Source: Miscanthus floridulus
Lineage: Eukaryota > Streptophyta > Magnoliopsida > Poales > Poaceae
DNA length: 64,000 nucleotides
Assembly (NCBI RefSeq): GCF_019320115.1
Contig: NC_089587.1
Location: 87,562,939-87,626,938 of the forward strand
Direction: 5' to 3'
Shown here in pieces: positions 21,141 through 33,339 of the stretch. Numbering within the stretch: position 1 is the first letter of the stretch; each line of letters begins with the position of its first letter. The notes beneath the pieces were generated by a model. It had not been told where the DNA came from. It saw only the letters and a program-made list of their open reading frames with translations, and searched no databases. Position numbers and translations under genes: made by a program.

Positions 21141-22536
21141 CTACCATTCTTCATAAAAGGCGGGATAAACCTCACGTAAGTAATCCTCCCGTTCCCACGT
21201 GGCATCTTGTTCACTGTGGTTATTCCACACCACCTTGTAAAACTTAATGACCTTGCCCCGTGTTACTCTTTCCATCTCTTCTAATGCTCGGATTGGTTTC
21301 TCTTCATATGCCAAATCCGATTAGAGCTTAATGTTGGTGGGTGCAATGGCTTCCTCAGGTATACGAAGATATCTTTTCAACTGAGAAATATGGAAGACAT
21401 CGAATATCGCACTCATTTCTGGAGGAAGTTGTAACTTGAAAGCAGCATTTTTTTCATTCAATAATCTTGTATGGCCCTACATATCTAGGCGCAAGCTTTC
21501 TTTTTACTCCAAATCTCTGCACTCCCTTCATAGGTGACACTTTTAAATATACATAATCTCCCATTTCAAAATTTAGTGTTCTTCTTTTATCAGCATAACT
21601 CTTTTGTCTTGACTGAGCTACTTTCATATGCTGTTGGATAATGCGTACCTGCTCTTTAGCTTTGGTGACAAAGTCAATGCCAAAGTATCTTCTTTCACTG
21701 GGCTCAATCCAATTCAAAGGAGTTCTACATTTCTGACCATACAAGGCTTCAAAAGGAGCCATCTTGATGCTCGCTTGATAACTATTGTTGTAGGAGAACT
21801 CGGCTAAAGGTAGCCATTTCTCTCATGAACCCTTAGAAGATATAACATAGGCTCTCAACATATCTTCTAAGATCTAGTTTACTTGCTCGGTCTATCTAGA
21901 AGTTTGTGGATGGTATGCTAAACTTCTGATTAGTTTAGTTCCTAAGGCCTGGTGCAAGTGCTCCCAAAAATGAGCTATAAACTGTGGTCCCCGATATGAG
22001 ATTATGGTCCTTGGTACTCCATGTAGCCTCACAATCTGAGAAACATACAGTTCGACGTACTTTCTAGCTAGATATGTTGTGTTAACTGGTACAAAATATG
22101 CTGACTTGGTGAGGCGACCTATAATGACCCATATGGAATCATGACCGTGTTGTGTCATCGGAAGGCCGGTAATAAAGTCCATACTTATTTCCTTCCATTT
22201 CTAGCCTAAAATAGGTAAAGGCTAAAGTAATCCAGCAGATTTCAAATGAACGATATTTACTCTACTGCAGTTATCACACCTAGCGACATAGGCGGCGATC
22301 TCTTTCTTCATCTTGGTCCACCAAAAACAGATTTTCAAATCTTGATACATTTTGCTAGATGAATGAGCTTCATCTAAAATTTGATTTCTAAGCTAACGGT
22401 CTTTTGGTACCACAAGTCGGTCCTCAAACCATAGCACACCTCTTTCATACGACCTAAAATACTTGGTTTCTTGTTCCTTCATCTTTCTCTTGATGTGAAA
22501 TACACCTACATCAGTCTTCTGTAGTTCTATGATTTT
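21141..22536 (-). pseudogene. pol: Integrase and chromodomain of Tekay element E
   Basis: Read leftwards from 22536: the integrase zinc-binding part (CDNC near 22270), the catalytic core with MDFITGL (near 22180), HLHQALGTKLIRS, SLAYHPQTS, the region after CRTPLNW, DYVYLKVSPMKG, and a chromodomain at about 21160-21320 ending in a TAG at 21141-21143. The chromodomain reads without a stop, unlike that of F. Nonsense codons include a TAG at a Trp codon before the core that is also present in F, and a TAA near 21325. It continues from 37752 across solo LTR D. It retains the 33 residues that F has lost. Confidence 0.9.
22532..22536. other. Target-site duplicate of solo LTR D, left (ATTTT)
   Basis: ATTTT directly before TGTAAGACC. 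The same five bases follow the LTR end at 37752-37756. It lies inside E's pol. Confidence 0.9.
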
Positions 22537-23379
22537 TGTAAGACCCTAGGTGTTAGGCTTGCATAATTTCACTTGTATTGCATGAGCATAATCATCAAGC
22601 ATTCATATATAAGCTTTTACATGTGTAACGTACAATTGAAACATGTGAAACATGCCATGTTATTTTATGTTTCCATTTGTGTATGCTTATGATCATGTGT
22701 GAATAAGTGTCAGTGGGTGATGTTGGTCACTAAAACACCTTAGCTACACTTAGAATGGCTAATGGAACAATGTTCATGTAGATCACTTTATCTAATTAAG
22801 CTCCTAAGTGATGATGTGCTTGTTGAGCCGAGAAGTATTTATAGGTAATTAATGTATAAAATGTTTGTGGAACCTTAGGAATACCTTTAACATGTTTAGA
22901 ATGTCACTATGAACAACTTTGGTATTCATGACTAAAGCTAGTTTGGTCTCTAAGTCATAGTTATAGTGTAAGTCATCATTTTCAAGTGGTATGTTTGATC
23001 TAAGTTGAACTATGTCCTAGAATGTTTGCATGGCAAAGCACCCTTAAGCAAAGTTGTAGTGCTTGATTAGAGCAGCAACTTTTATTTCTAGGTCGCTAAT
23101 TCAGTGCCAAGCTTGGTCATTTTGAGCTCACAAGAATCAACATTTCACTAATTTTGGAACTTGAAAATTTTTCTAAGTCATATTGAGCTGACAGTTTCGT
23201 TGTGGCTGACTTTGGGATGATTTAACTCCATAACCGTTGTGAATTAGGAGATGAGTTCTAAAGCAATTTTGTAGCTGGTATGTAGCTCTACAATTTTTGT
23301 TTTGGCATCGTGCACAAATTCGTTTTGGTTTAGGAGATGGGAAGGCTTGAAATCGTGTCGTCAGATCTACCATCGGGCT

Positions 23380-24290
23380 CTGATGGATGCCGCGTCGCGT
23401 CGTGTCGTGGCCAACCGAGTGCAACACCTAGCCACCGTGTGGCCACCGCTGGCCGGCGTCGGGCCCTCATCGCAGCACGCAGGCACGTGCATCTGAGAGG
23501 CCACGCTGCTCATTCCGCACTCACACGCTCACTCTCTCCCTCTCCACTGCTCTCTCTCGCTCTCGCTGCGGGAGCACCGAGCGCCGCCGAGCTACAGCGC
23601 TGCTCCGCCATTGCCTAGCACCCGCTCCACCATAATATTGTCGCCTCCAGCTTGACAGTAGTTGCGCCATGTTCTCCTCTACCTCCTCGACATGTTAGCA
23701 GTGCAAGACGAGCTACGGTGAGAGCAAAATCGCTGTTCTCGTCCTCGCTAGAAAGCTCGGCTTCCATGGCCACCTTCATGGCGAGCTCGTCGCTGCTCGT
23801 CTCCATCACACATTCCTTCACATTCTTCATGTTAGAGCTTGGTTAGGGCATAGTCTAGTTTGTAGCACAACCTCATTGTGAATGGTTGCCTCGCCGGTGT
23901 GGAACACGATGACCAGCACCATCGCGCTCTCACCACTACACAACCGCGCACGTGGACACCCTTGCCGGTGCTTCCACCCGAACCCTAGATAGTCTAGATA
24001 GGTCCACGTCATCACCACGGAGCTCTTGCGCTACTCGCCCAGACTTGCTATGGCCAGAGACGGCCAGCGCACCTCCACGTAGCACCGTCGTGCCGCCATG
24101 GTCGGCGACGAGCATGCTCCGTTGCATCTGCGCTGCCACCACGAGTACCAGTCGACGTGGGTTAGTGAGTAGATCATGTAGGTGGGGTTGGTTTCGTTGG
24201 AGTGCTCACCATCGATGAGATAGCACCAACCGACCACCGTGCTCTGTTTTCGGGTCTCTAGCGTGTCAGGTCCTCTGACCCGTGTGTCCG
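23380..24290 (+). promoter_or_regulatory. GC-rich island of LTR D
   Basis: The segment is GC- and CpG-rich but clearly more decayed than in A and C, with many TG/CA in place of CG. ORFs of up to 93 codons here are composition artefacts. Its position corresponds to the islands of A, B and C. Confidence 0.4.
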
Positions 24291-26340
24291 TGATGTCAGT
24301 GAGAACATTTTAGGGTTTTAGATTATTCTTTTCCAAATTTTGTGCTAACTTTGAAAAATCATAAGTTGAGTTGTAGATGTCTAATTTTGGTGAACCAAAT
24401 TTTGTTTTGTTCTTCATGAAGTGTAGTATTTTATAAAAATATGATATGTACAATTTCTAGTATTTTTATTGGTGATTAAAATATAGCTAGATAAGTACTT
24501 TTTGAATGTTTACAATTTTGTAAAATGTATAACTTGAGCTAGGGATGTGATAAAATTGTGATTCCAATTTTTTTGTCTTGTGTTGATGTGCTCTAGCTAG
24601 GAAAAATAATAAACTTGCACTAAACTTGATTGAAATATGATCTTTCTATTTATCTATTGATAAATGGTGTTTTTTGAGGAAAATTATGGGGATAAAAATA
24701 AGTAACCTATTGCCATGAAATTTTTTTGTGCATTAGTGTTTCACTAGTATGAAGCTAAGAAAAATATAGAATATATTGTTTCACACTTTTCTATACTGTT
24801 AACTATTTTTACTAAAATAAACCTTGCTACCTTGTCATTTCTGTAGAGGATGTTATACATGTTCAAATGGTATGAAATTTTTATAGTAGTCTATTGGGAG
24901 CACTTGGAAGCCACTGTAATTTTATGAGAATTGATTGTGCACATTTATTATATGTTTGTTATTTCACCTAATTATCTAATTAAATTAATAAAGGCATGTA
25001 AATAAATAAATTGTGCTTGACCATGATGTTTTCTATAGTACTTGTGATACATATAAACTGTTGATGTTAATAGTAAGGCTTAGGAGAAATTGGTTGTATG
25101 CAACTAAGTAATTATTGCTTTATAAATCAAACAAATGGTTGCATGCATAGTTTTGGTCGAGTTGATGATTTCATGTTGATAAGGGCCTTTTCTATAAAAC
25201 TTGTTAACAACAAAGTTGTAGATAACTTATTGATCTACCTTGTGTTAAATTTTCATAGTCATAGGCCTTAGGGTTTAAGAGTTTTGGATGTTAGAATTTT
25301 GCTATCTGAAATGTTTACTTCCTAGATAGATTTGAATAACTGAATTGTTTGACCTATATAACTATTGAATCACATTAAGGGTATTAAAAGAAAGTTGTAG
25401 ATAATTTCATACTATTTCCAAAATGTTCACAACCATATTATTCCAATGTGTATATCTCTAGTTATGGTTAAAAAAATTAGCTACTGTCTTGTATTCTAGT
25501 AAATAGATTATAGAAGTGTTTACTTAAGTAATAGAGAAGAGATATGCACCTACTCAGTAAAATAAGATGCACTTGTTATTACTTTCATACCATGCTATTG
25601 AAAGTACTTAGGAGGAAGCATTCATCCCGTTGTATCATATTACATGTGTCATCGTATATGCATTCGCAATATCTTATGCCATGCTCATGCATATAGGATC
25701 AATCGAGGAGATAACGTTGTTGGAATTCAACGAATAAGAGGAAGGGGATTAGCAGGAGACTCCTCAAGCCATAGCTCTAGGAGAAGAGGAGTAGACTCTA
25801 GAAGAGCTCCCTGAGTGCCTAGATCACTGACCCACCTTTTTCCTCAAAGGCAAGCCCTGGAGCATTCTAAGTCTCCCTTGTTTTACATAATACTATTTTA
25901 GTCCTTTATGTTTGATGCATTAGATTATAAGAGTTGATTGGAAACACTTGATGCATGGAACTACCTTGTCCAAATACATATACATTTGACCATGTGTAGG
26001 TCCAGGATCGAATATATGCTTAGCCATGCTTAGACCGGTAGAAGTCGGGTGATTTTCTGTCACCTACGAGGTATAGGTGGATACCGAAGCACGGTTGGCT
26101 ATATTTGCTATCGTGGAAAAGAACCATGGGGTAACATAAATGGAGGACGGACGGAGTCTATGTATAGGTTGACTCATGTGATTCCGTCTATGACGATTAA
26201 GGACTATACTATTGTTGGGACTTCTGACAAGATTGAACGCATGCCTATCACTTAGCTAGCTGGATAACTCGTTCCGACCGTGAAGCCGAGTAGCTCAACT
26301 CAGGTCAGGCCCCACTCTGTAAAAGTGCGCACTCTGGATG

Positions 26341-26345
26341 GTAGT
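26341..26345. other. Target-site duplicate of LARD B, left (GTAGT)
   Basis: GTAGT directly before the B LTR and again at 36737-36741 after it. The flanks rejoin into an LTR sequence like 53000-53020 of C, confirming that B sits in LTR D. Confidence 0.93.
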
Positions 26346-29127
26346 TCTAACACCTCTAGTGTTATGAGCTCGCTTAGCACAGAGATTACGGCCTAAGAAA
26401 TTGATCTATACGTATAGTGGGTTAGTTTAATCAAGTGCGATAATGAAAAACCTAATCCCTAGTTATATGGATAAGTTAATAGTTTGACTTAAAAAGTGAT
26501 TATTTATAAAGCAATAATAATATAGAACATGTGTTGGGGTTTTTATAAACCTATGCCGCCTGGCCGCCGCCCTCCGTCGAAAATCGGCTAGAGCTGGCCC
26601 TCCTCTATTCCTCTGCTACGCCGTAGGAAGAAGCGAAGGTGAGAAAATTGAAATCGAAGCTTTTCCAGGGATCCCTACATAAATTGTGTGACTCTAATGA
26701 ATAGTGCATCACAGTGTTGTGGATCTCAGGTTGAATAGAGAAAAGCATGGGGTCTTTCTACAAAATGCGCGCCCATGCTTGGGCCACGCCGCGTGGGTCG
26801 GTCTGTTGGGCCACTCGCCCTGCGCCTCTGCGGCCGTGGCCTGCTCGGCGCCCCGCCTAGGCCGGCCTTGTGCCTCCCACACCTGGGCCACGCGCGCACA
26901 CTATGCACCTGGGCCATGCATCAGCATGGGCCAGCCGCTTCCGGCTGCTGGGCCGAAAGGGGTTGCCGTCGGCCCTTTCCATTTCTAAATGCTTTTCTAA
27001 TATAGGTTTCTAGTTTAACTTGTAAAATCAATATAAAATAGTATAGGAATCCAAAAATTGTGAAACCCATTTTGTTAGGCTCCTAAAATCATGATCTATC
27101 TATTAGCGTATTTGGTTCATCTAGTTTTAAAATGTTTCCAGGGTTGCTCTAATTATTTTAAAATGTTTAATATTGTTAAAATGTGAACTTGTGGGAATTT
27201 TTATGGGGAAATGGTGATAGTGTTGACCCTAAAAATTTTATAGTAAATTACTAATATTATTAGCGGCTCACTATAATTTTTGTAGCACAATAATAATTAG
27301 TTTACTAGAGTAGCTAATGATGCCCTATTTTGAATAAAGATTAAATTGATAGAACAAAATAACGAAACGACTTGGGTTTGTATAGCTAAAACATTTGTTG
27401 GGAAATGACACCTTTCTTGACAATGTTGATGTGTAGATTAGTATGTTAGTCATTAGAGCTAGCTTGTAGTTTGTAGTATGTACTCTGTTTTAAGAGTTGT
27501 TGTTGCCTTGTTAATTAACTGTTGCATCATCTCTGCATCGCATTGCATATCATAACAGGAACGATGGTGGATCGATGGTAGCAAATGGAGTAGCTGAAAA
27601 GATGGTGCTAGGGACCAAGACACAAAGATGGAATACTAACTTTTGGTTATATTTTACCCAGGCAAGCCCCGGTGCATAACCCCTACTTTTCTGCACTTTA
27701 AATTATATTTGTGCATTAAGTTTTAAGGAGTTGAATGAAACCCACTTGCATATAGATATCTTTATCCGATGAGTCCTACTAGTATGGTAGATTACTATGC
27801 TACGGGCCTCCGGTAGAAGTAGGGTGATTGTCTATCACTCGCAAGAGATAGGAAGTATATTATTGTTGTTCCCATATTATTATCACCTGGAATATATATA
27901 TGAATGATAAATGGTGACTAGGCAAGGATATGGTATGGGTATTGGTGGGTGTAAGAGGTTGTGTCCCGTGGCCAACGGGGCATAGCTTGGTTACACTATT
28001 TTCCCTGTCTATGTCGGTTAAGGACCGACCGTTGCATTGGGTTCTAGGCAGGTCACAGACTTATTATCCCAAGCACATACTTATGTATGGGCGCAGGGAA
28101 GACTTGTTACTCTCTTGTCATGGGTTCCAGCTCTTTTTGGACTGACTTTCTAGGGTGGTTTTTGGGTGGAGATCCTAGCACTTACTGAGTCCAGGGCTCA
28201 GGGGCGGGGGCTTGGAGTCCAAGTTTGGATGGGGACCTAGACCTCGTGACAAGAGGGTAGTGGGTTGGTCCTACTTGTGCCTAGGGTACAAGCGAGGCAT
28301 GTGTTTCAGGGTACCCAGCTAGGCACATTGATTCATGAATCACCAGGTGATCCAATACGACTTATCTGCAGTCTAGCAATGTAGTAAGAACTGGGAGATG
28401 AAAGATGGTAAAATGAATCTGATTGCTTACCACCTGCTTAAAAGTAGCACATGTGCTTACATAGAATGGTTAGTTAATGAACTAATGATGACTGCTAATA
28501 ATAATTAAATATAAGGACGCACACTAAGTAATGCTTCCTGCAGATGCAATAAATCCACAGCCAGATAGCCTTGCATATTCTTGGAGTCTTTTCTTTTCTC
28601 CTATCGGGTAAGTCTTGCTAAGTACAATTAAGTACTCAGGATTTTATTTCCGCCTGTTGTAGGTGACAGGCAGATGCTAGAGCCGACTCTTGTGTGTGGA
28701 TTCCTCCTGGTGGGCTCAGAGGGGATTCCTTTGTGCTAGGATCATAGTTTTTTATTTATAACTCTTACTAAATGTTTTTATAAATAAAAGTGTTATAATT
28801 TGTTGTCATAATTTATATATCAATGCTTCATCATGTCATTAATAGATGATTATTTCCGTCATAACTCTAATAACCTATTCATATTCTGTTGTTATAACAA
28901 TAAATATTATACTCTAATGTTGCATGAAAAGTGATGTAAGAAATGTCTAAAATGTTGTAAGCTTTATTCTCTCATTTGTGATCCTGGTGGAAAAATGAGG
29001 ATTTTTCGAGTTTTCCCTGGGGGTGTGCCCGATGAAAACGCATAATTTGGTGTCCTCCCTTGAGTACTTAGTGTCTAATGGAAGACGAGTAATCTTGGGA
29101 GGCATTTGATTAGGCGGTTCTACCACA
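26346..29127 (+). repeat. 5' LTR of LARD B (internally deleted)
   Basis: A 2,782-bp LTR that should start TGTAACACC but has TCTAACACC (the second base is changed), ending CTACCACA. Against its partner at 32622-36736 it lacks about 1.36 kb: the join is at 26541-26550 and the missing part corresponds to about 32819-34181, which includes the GC-rich island. It keeps about 130 bp near 28105-28245 that the partner lost. HP1 is at 27822-27840 and HP2 at 28618-28639, with GTAAGT at 28608. Confidence 0.88.
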
Positions 29128-29129
29128 GA

Positions 29130-29141
29130 TGGTATTAGAGC
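29130..29141 (+). other. Primer-binding site of LARD B (mutated)
   Basis: TGGTATTAGAGC: the initiator-Met-type site with one C to T change, two bases after the LTR end. Confidence 0.85.
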
Positions 29142-29395
29142 ATAAATAAGGAAATAAAGCTTCAAAAACCTTTCTAAAATAAAATTTGACAACAAATTCT
29201 TTTCAAAGAATAGAATGTTTGTATGTGAAGTTATATAAGTAGCCCTATTACTATGGTTATGTACCTAGGATAGATGGCACTCTGCTGACTTAGATAGGCT
29301 TAATCAAGTTTTCTACAGGTACACTGACCCCGAGCATAGTCCGATAGTATCGACTAGCTACAGGGAGAGAACGATGTGCCAAAAATCTGAGAACG

Positions 29396-29416
29396 GTTGC
29401 CCTATATGTTGGCAAC
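29396..29416 (+). other. Leader hairpin HP3 (LARD B)
   Basis: GTTGCC, nine bases, GGCAAC. It lies in a weakly conserved context (GACTAGCTA, GAGAGAA, TGTGCCA upstream) that also precedes HP3 in A and C. Confidence 0.45.
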
Positions 29417-29906
29417 AGTGGAAGGACATATCAGATGTGCATTCATGCATATCCTGTTTGTGCATTGTAGTGCCCATATTGCTTGTAGATATGCCATCCA
29501 TAGGTGTCACGCGTGTCATATTGTGAACGACTGACTCATTCCTGCTCTGGAGTTATTTCTACACTATGGCTCTATGCTCCATGTTCACCCATTGTTCACG
29601 CCGGTCGTGACCCATGTCTCCCCCATACTCTTTTCTACGCTCTTGTCGGACACTTGCCCTGTAGTTGTACTAGTCAGTAATGGCCTCGGACATCTCTCAC
29701 CTCACATGCATGGAAAACTGGTTGATTCATTCATAGTGATCCTTTGTAGGAACCCTAGTGGACCGCGCCAGGACCACTGACCGCTCTGCCTTTATAAGCA
29801 GGGTCTAGCTTAGCCATTGGTACCACCACTCGGTGCACTTTAGCTCGCCTAGCTTTTCCTTTGAGCAAGCTTTTCGCTCAGTCCTTCCTCACAACCATCG
29901 CTAGGA

Positions 29907-30815
29907 ATGGCAGGAGCCTGGGTTAGTAGTTACTACCTGAACATTGAGGGTTTCCCCAGAATCCTGCATGCCACCCTACAAAAACTCAGAGTCAAGGATC
30001 GTCCCGAGTATGAGGGCTGTGAGTATGAAAAGCATGGTACTGAGCGGTGTGAGGTTACCATCTACATTGGGAAGAGTGAGGAGTTCCCCGACATCACTAA
30101 AGCCTGAAATGTGACCGCAACTGGGTTTCGCTTCATCGACACCTACTAGGTTGTGGCCCACAAAGCCTTGTGGTATCTTTGCTAAATCTATGAAGAGCCC
30201 ATTGCTTGTACCCCCACGAGGTTCTTTCCACCTTTGGAAAAGAATCAATGGGCCTAGAGGGCTCGCATGGAGGATTTGTAAGGGTGGGATGCGCAGGAAG
30301 ATAGTCCTACCGTGGTGCATTTGATCACATACCTGCTTGCTCTGGATGAGCAGTATGACCGGCAAGCCTCGGAGCTGAGGAAGTGCCTCCAGTGAGCCGA
30401 GGAAGCCAAGATCTTTTCTAGGATGCTCTAGGTGCAGCTTGTCAAAGTGCATGCCAGTGCGGCAACTGCTGAGAGTCAGGAGACTGCCATGTCAAAATCT
30501 CTAAAGGAGGCTAAAGATCAGCATGTCCATCAGTTGGGAGAAGCCTATCTTGTCACTAGGGCCAAGCAGAGGATGCTAGCTACTGAATGGTAGGACCCAT
30601 TGATCGTGGAGGGGATCCCTGTCCAACCACCAGAAAGAAGAAGAACCAGTGTTGTAGTACTACCAGCACCTCCACCCTCGAAAGTGTTAGAAGTAGAACC
30701 CTTGATTCCTCTCACTCAGCCATTGCCAAGAGAGGAGGCAGATCCATAGCTAGGATGGTAGAAGAATCCGCTGAGCTCGGGAATGAAGATGTGTGGTCCA
30801 GAGCAGATTAGTTGC
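29907..30815 (+). pseudogene. Decayed accessory ORF of LARD B
   Basis: An ATG at 29907 opens a frame that stays readable for about 300 codons apart from around ten stop codons. Most stops are single-base changes from Gln, Arg or Trp codons. The N-terminal part has a folded-domain look (LNIEGFPRILHATLQ, HGTERCEVTIYIG). The middle has ALDEQYDRQASELRKCLQ followed by a long Ala/Glu/Lys-rich coiled coil, and the end is Pro-rich. I know similar predicted proteins only as uncharacterised retroelement products in grasses. It occupies the place of the accessory ORF in F (upstream of gag), which suggests B derives from such an element that lost gag-pol. Confidence 0.65.
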
Positions 30816-31359
30816 CTTAGGATGATGTACCCATAGTTAGTAGTGTCTTTCATCGCTGTCCCCCGGTATTGTAATCTTTCCATTGTATTTCGGCCATAGT
30901 TGTTGAGGTAGTCCGATCGTAGGGAAGGTGAATGATGTGTTGAGAATGGGAGAGTGAATGCCTGAATATTGTACCTGCATAAGACCATTGGAATGTGCAT
31001 TTGGTTTATTTCGTTGTGTTTATTGCGTCCATCTACCCTTAAGTTTCATGAGATGTGCTTAGAGTTTTCAAAGATGATGTTAAGTGGGTTACAAGAGAAG
31101 TTGCCATTTAGATGCCAGTAGACCATCCATGATTGGGTAACATAGGACACTGTATCGGCTAATTGTGGATGTCCCAGCAGAACACTTAAATTTCCTTAAA
31201 TCAAATCCATTGTTGGATTTGAATTCCTTGTTCCTTGTTGCGAAAGGAACCCTTGTTGTTTGAATTTTTCTTGCAATACTCCTCTTATTCTGTGGTCTAT
31301 GACACCACCGCCTTCATGGCGTGTGAGTTGGTAATAGTTGCCTTGTTAATAGCTTATGG

Positions 31360-31435
31360 TGCCATGACAAAACCGAGGGCCCCTGTGGAATAGCTGCCAC
31401 ATGATGACGCTGCTCGGCACGCGCTGGTATCAAGG
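31360..31435 (+). other. Internal block shared by LARDs A, B and C (B copy)
   Basis: TGGTGCCATGACAAAACC, a short variable part, then GCTCGGCACGCGCTGGTATC. It matches A at 8519-8601 better than the surrounding sequence does. Confidence 0.65.
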
Positions 31436-32608
31436 TTGCTGACCAAGTACCTTTACCAAGTTACACCACCATACCGCTTTTGCTACAAAATATTCTCCTT
31501 GGAAATGTTCGGGTGTTCAAATGGGAAATTCACAATGGGTTGATGAAATAGTGTTCTCTCAAAGTAAACAAGAGGAGGTGGTTTTGGAGGAAGAATGTAT
31601 GACATGGTCTTAGTTTACATGAAAGACGGATGTGGTCTAGGAAGGGAAAGCAAAACAAGAGTAGAATGGAAAGTTAGCCTCGGGTAGTAGGTAGTGCTTG
31701 GCAAAGCCTAAGTGGATGTCATGTCCCAAGCCCTGTGTCTAGCTTGACTGCACTACCCATGCCGAGTTATTTCGCTACATGCCTTATGGATGTTGTCTAT
31801 GTTGGGCCCATTAGCACCCCATTCTCGTGTGGCCACAGCATCGTGCCGCACTCGCCATACTCGTGCACTGTGCGTTTCTCCTTTTCCCAGCAACCGGTCG
31901 GCTCTCGACCCCCACATGCTTGTCCCCGCACCGAACCCCCCTTCCCCCTTCCTTCTTTCTTCTTTTGGGGACACGATTGCCTGCACGCCTCCCTCATCAA
32001 GCGAACCCCTCTCCTTATCCTCTCCGCCGCTGGCGTAGGGCGCACCATGGTCGACTTTATCCCCATAGCATGAACCATCTGTGCATCCCATTCATGCTGT
32101 CTCCACTTCCGGTGCATTGCACCCCACCTCCATTCGCCACTATAAGATGCTCTTGGTCCTTGTTCGTCTTCTTCATCCCCATCCACTTGAATTCGACGTA
32201 GAGCTACGAGATCTAGTCATCATCCGAAGAATTAGGCTCTTTAGTCAGAGGTGATTGTGTAATCTGAGAAGAAGGGATCTAGTTTTTGAAGAAGTTCAAG
32301 TTCCCTTTGGTTAGTTGGTCTTAGGGTTCACGATGTTTGACTTCTTAGTCTCCTGTTTCTGGATCTGTTGGTCATACACCATATTTTGGATAATCATTAT
32401 CTTGTTGTTTCTCCATTGCCCTCGTCTATCTCGACTTCTAGATTAAGCCTTGGTTGTACTAGGTTGCTCTTAACCATGTATCCCTAAATCTCCGTGTGGT
32501 TTAGTATTTGAAGTCGTGTAATCTTTCGTGTAATCTTTGATCTACAAAATGTAATCGTGTTTCCCCTCTTCCGGTTCTTGCTTCAAATCTCAGGATGAGA
32601 TTCTTTTT

Positions 32609-32621
32609 AAGGGGGGTTGGT
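32609..32621 (+). other. Polypurine tract of LARD B
   Basis: AAGGGGGGTTGGT before TGTAACACC. The purine run is broken by thymines, consistent with decay. It is preceded by CAAATCTCAGGATGAGATT, a variant of the shared pre-tract sequence. Confidence 0.75.
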
Positions 32622-33339
32622 TGTAACACCTCTAGTGTTACGAGCTCGCTTAGCACAGAGATTATGGCCTAAGAAATAGATATATACATAAGTGGGTTAG
32701 TTTAATCAAATGCGATAATGAAAAAACTAATCCCTAGTTATATGGATAAGTTAATAGTTTGACTTAAAAAGTGATTTTTTATAAAGCAATAATAATATAG
32801 AACATGTGTTGGGGTTTTAATTAAAATTGAATTACAAGTCGAGTAGATGAAAACGCAACTTGGGTTTTGGAAAACAAATGTTGTCAACTACGGTTTTTGC
32901 CAGCTCAAAAATCAAATTGGAAATTAAAATTGACCTTTCATTGAATCGGCAAAAAATTGAAGTTATGTTGAAAGTACACTTTTTGGTGATTTATAAAATG
33001 CAAAATAGTTAAATAACGCCCTGATGTCTTGGTTCTATTGTTTGGTACAAAGCGTGTGCTATGCTGTGAAATGGTTGTTGGTGAAGTTTGGTAAGGTTTT
33101 GACTGTTTAAAAATTCAACCAAAAGTGCTTAGGTACATTAGTTCTAACTGAAACTGTGAATTCTTTCATGTATGAAACGATAGTAGACAATGCCATTTTG
33201 GCATTCAATTTTCAACAAAAATGGTTAAGCACTACATCTATGTTTTCACACGATCGGTTGCAGTTAGGTGTATACTAGGACATGGTGCAGGTCGTGGTTA
33301 CGTTAGAGTTACGATGCTCACGCAAATATTGACCGAACT

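Larger units (their letters stand above)
22537..26345 (+). repeat. Solo LTR D, left part
   Basis: It starts TGTAAGACC and has the architecture of the C and A LTRs: an AT-rich start, a GC-rich island (about 23380-24290), a long AT-rich part with AAAGTTGTAGATAA units, then the conserved GGCAAGCCCTGGAGCATT block (about 25850) and hairpin HP1 (26047-26065). Interrupted at 26345 by LARD B, it resumes at 36742. No internal domain belongs to it, so it is a solo LTR, the usual product of recombination between two LTRs. Total length without B is about 4.8 kb. Confidence 0.88.
29128..32621 (+). mobile_element. Internal domain of LARD B
   Basis: 3,494 bp between the two B LTRs, with a decayed primer-binding site and a polypurine tract. 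No gag-pol is present. It holds a decayed accessory ORF (29907-30815), the block shared with A and C (31360-31435) and a GC-rich stretch (about 31740-32190) whose overlapping ORFs look like a composition effect. Between 30820 and 31360, and again from 32200 to 32600, I see nothing further. Confidence 0.85.

Noticed and set aside
31735..32201. Overlapping ORFs of 82-129 codons in the LARD B internal domain
   Set aside because: Open on both strands in a GC-rich segment, with no recognisable motif.
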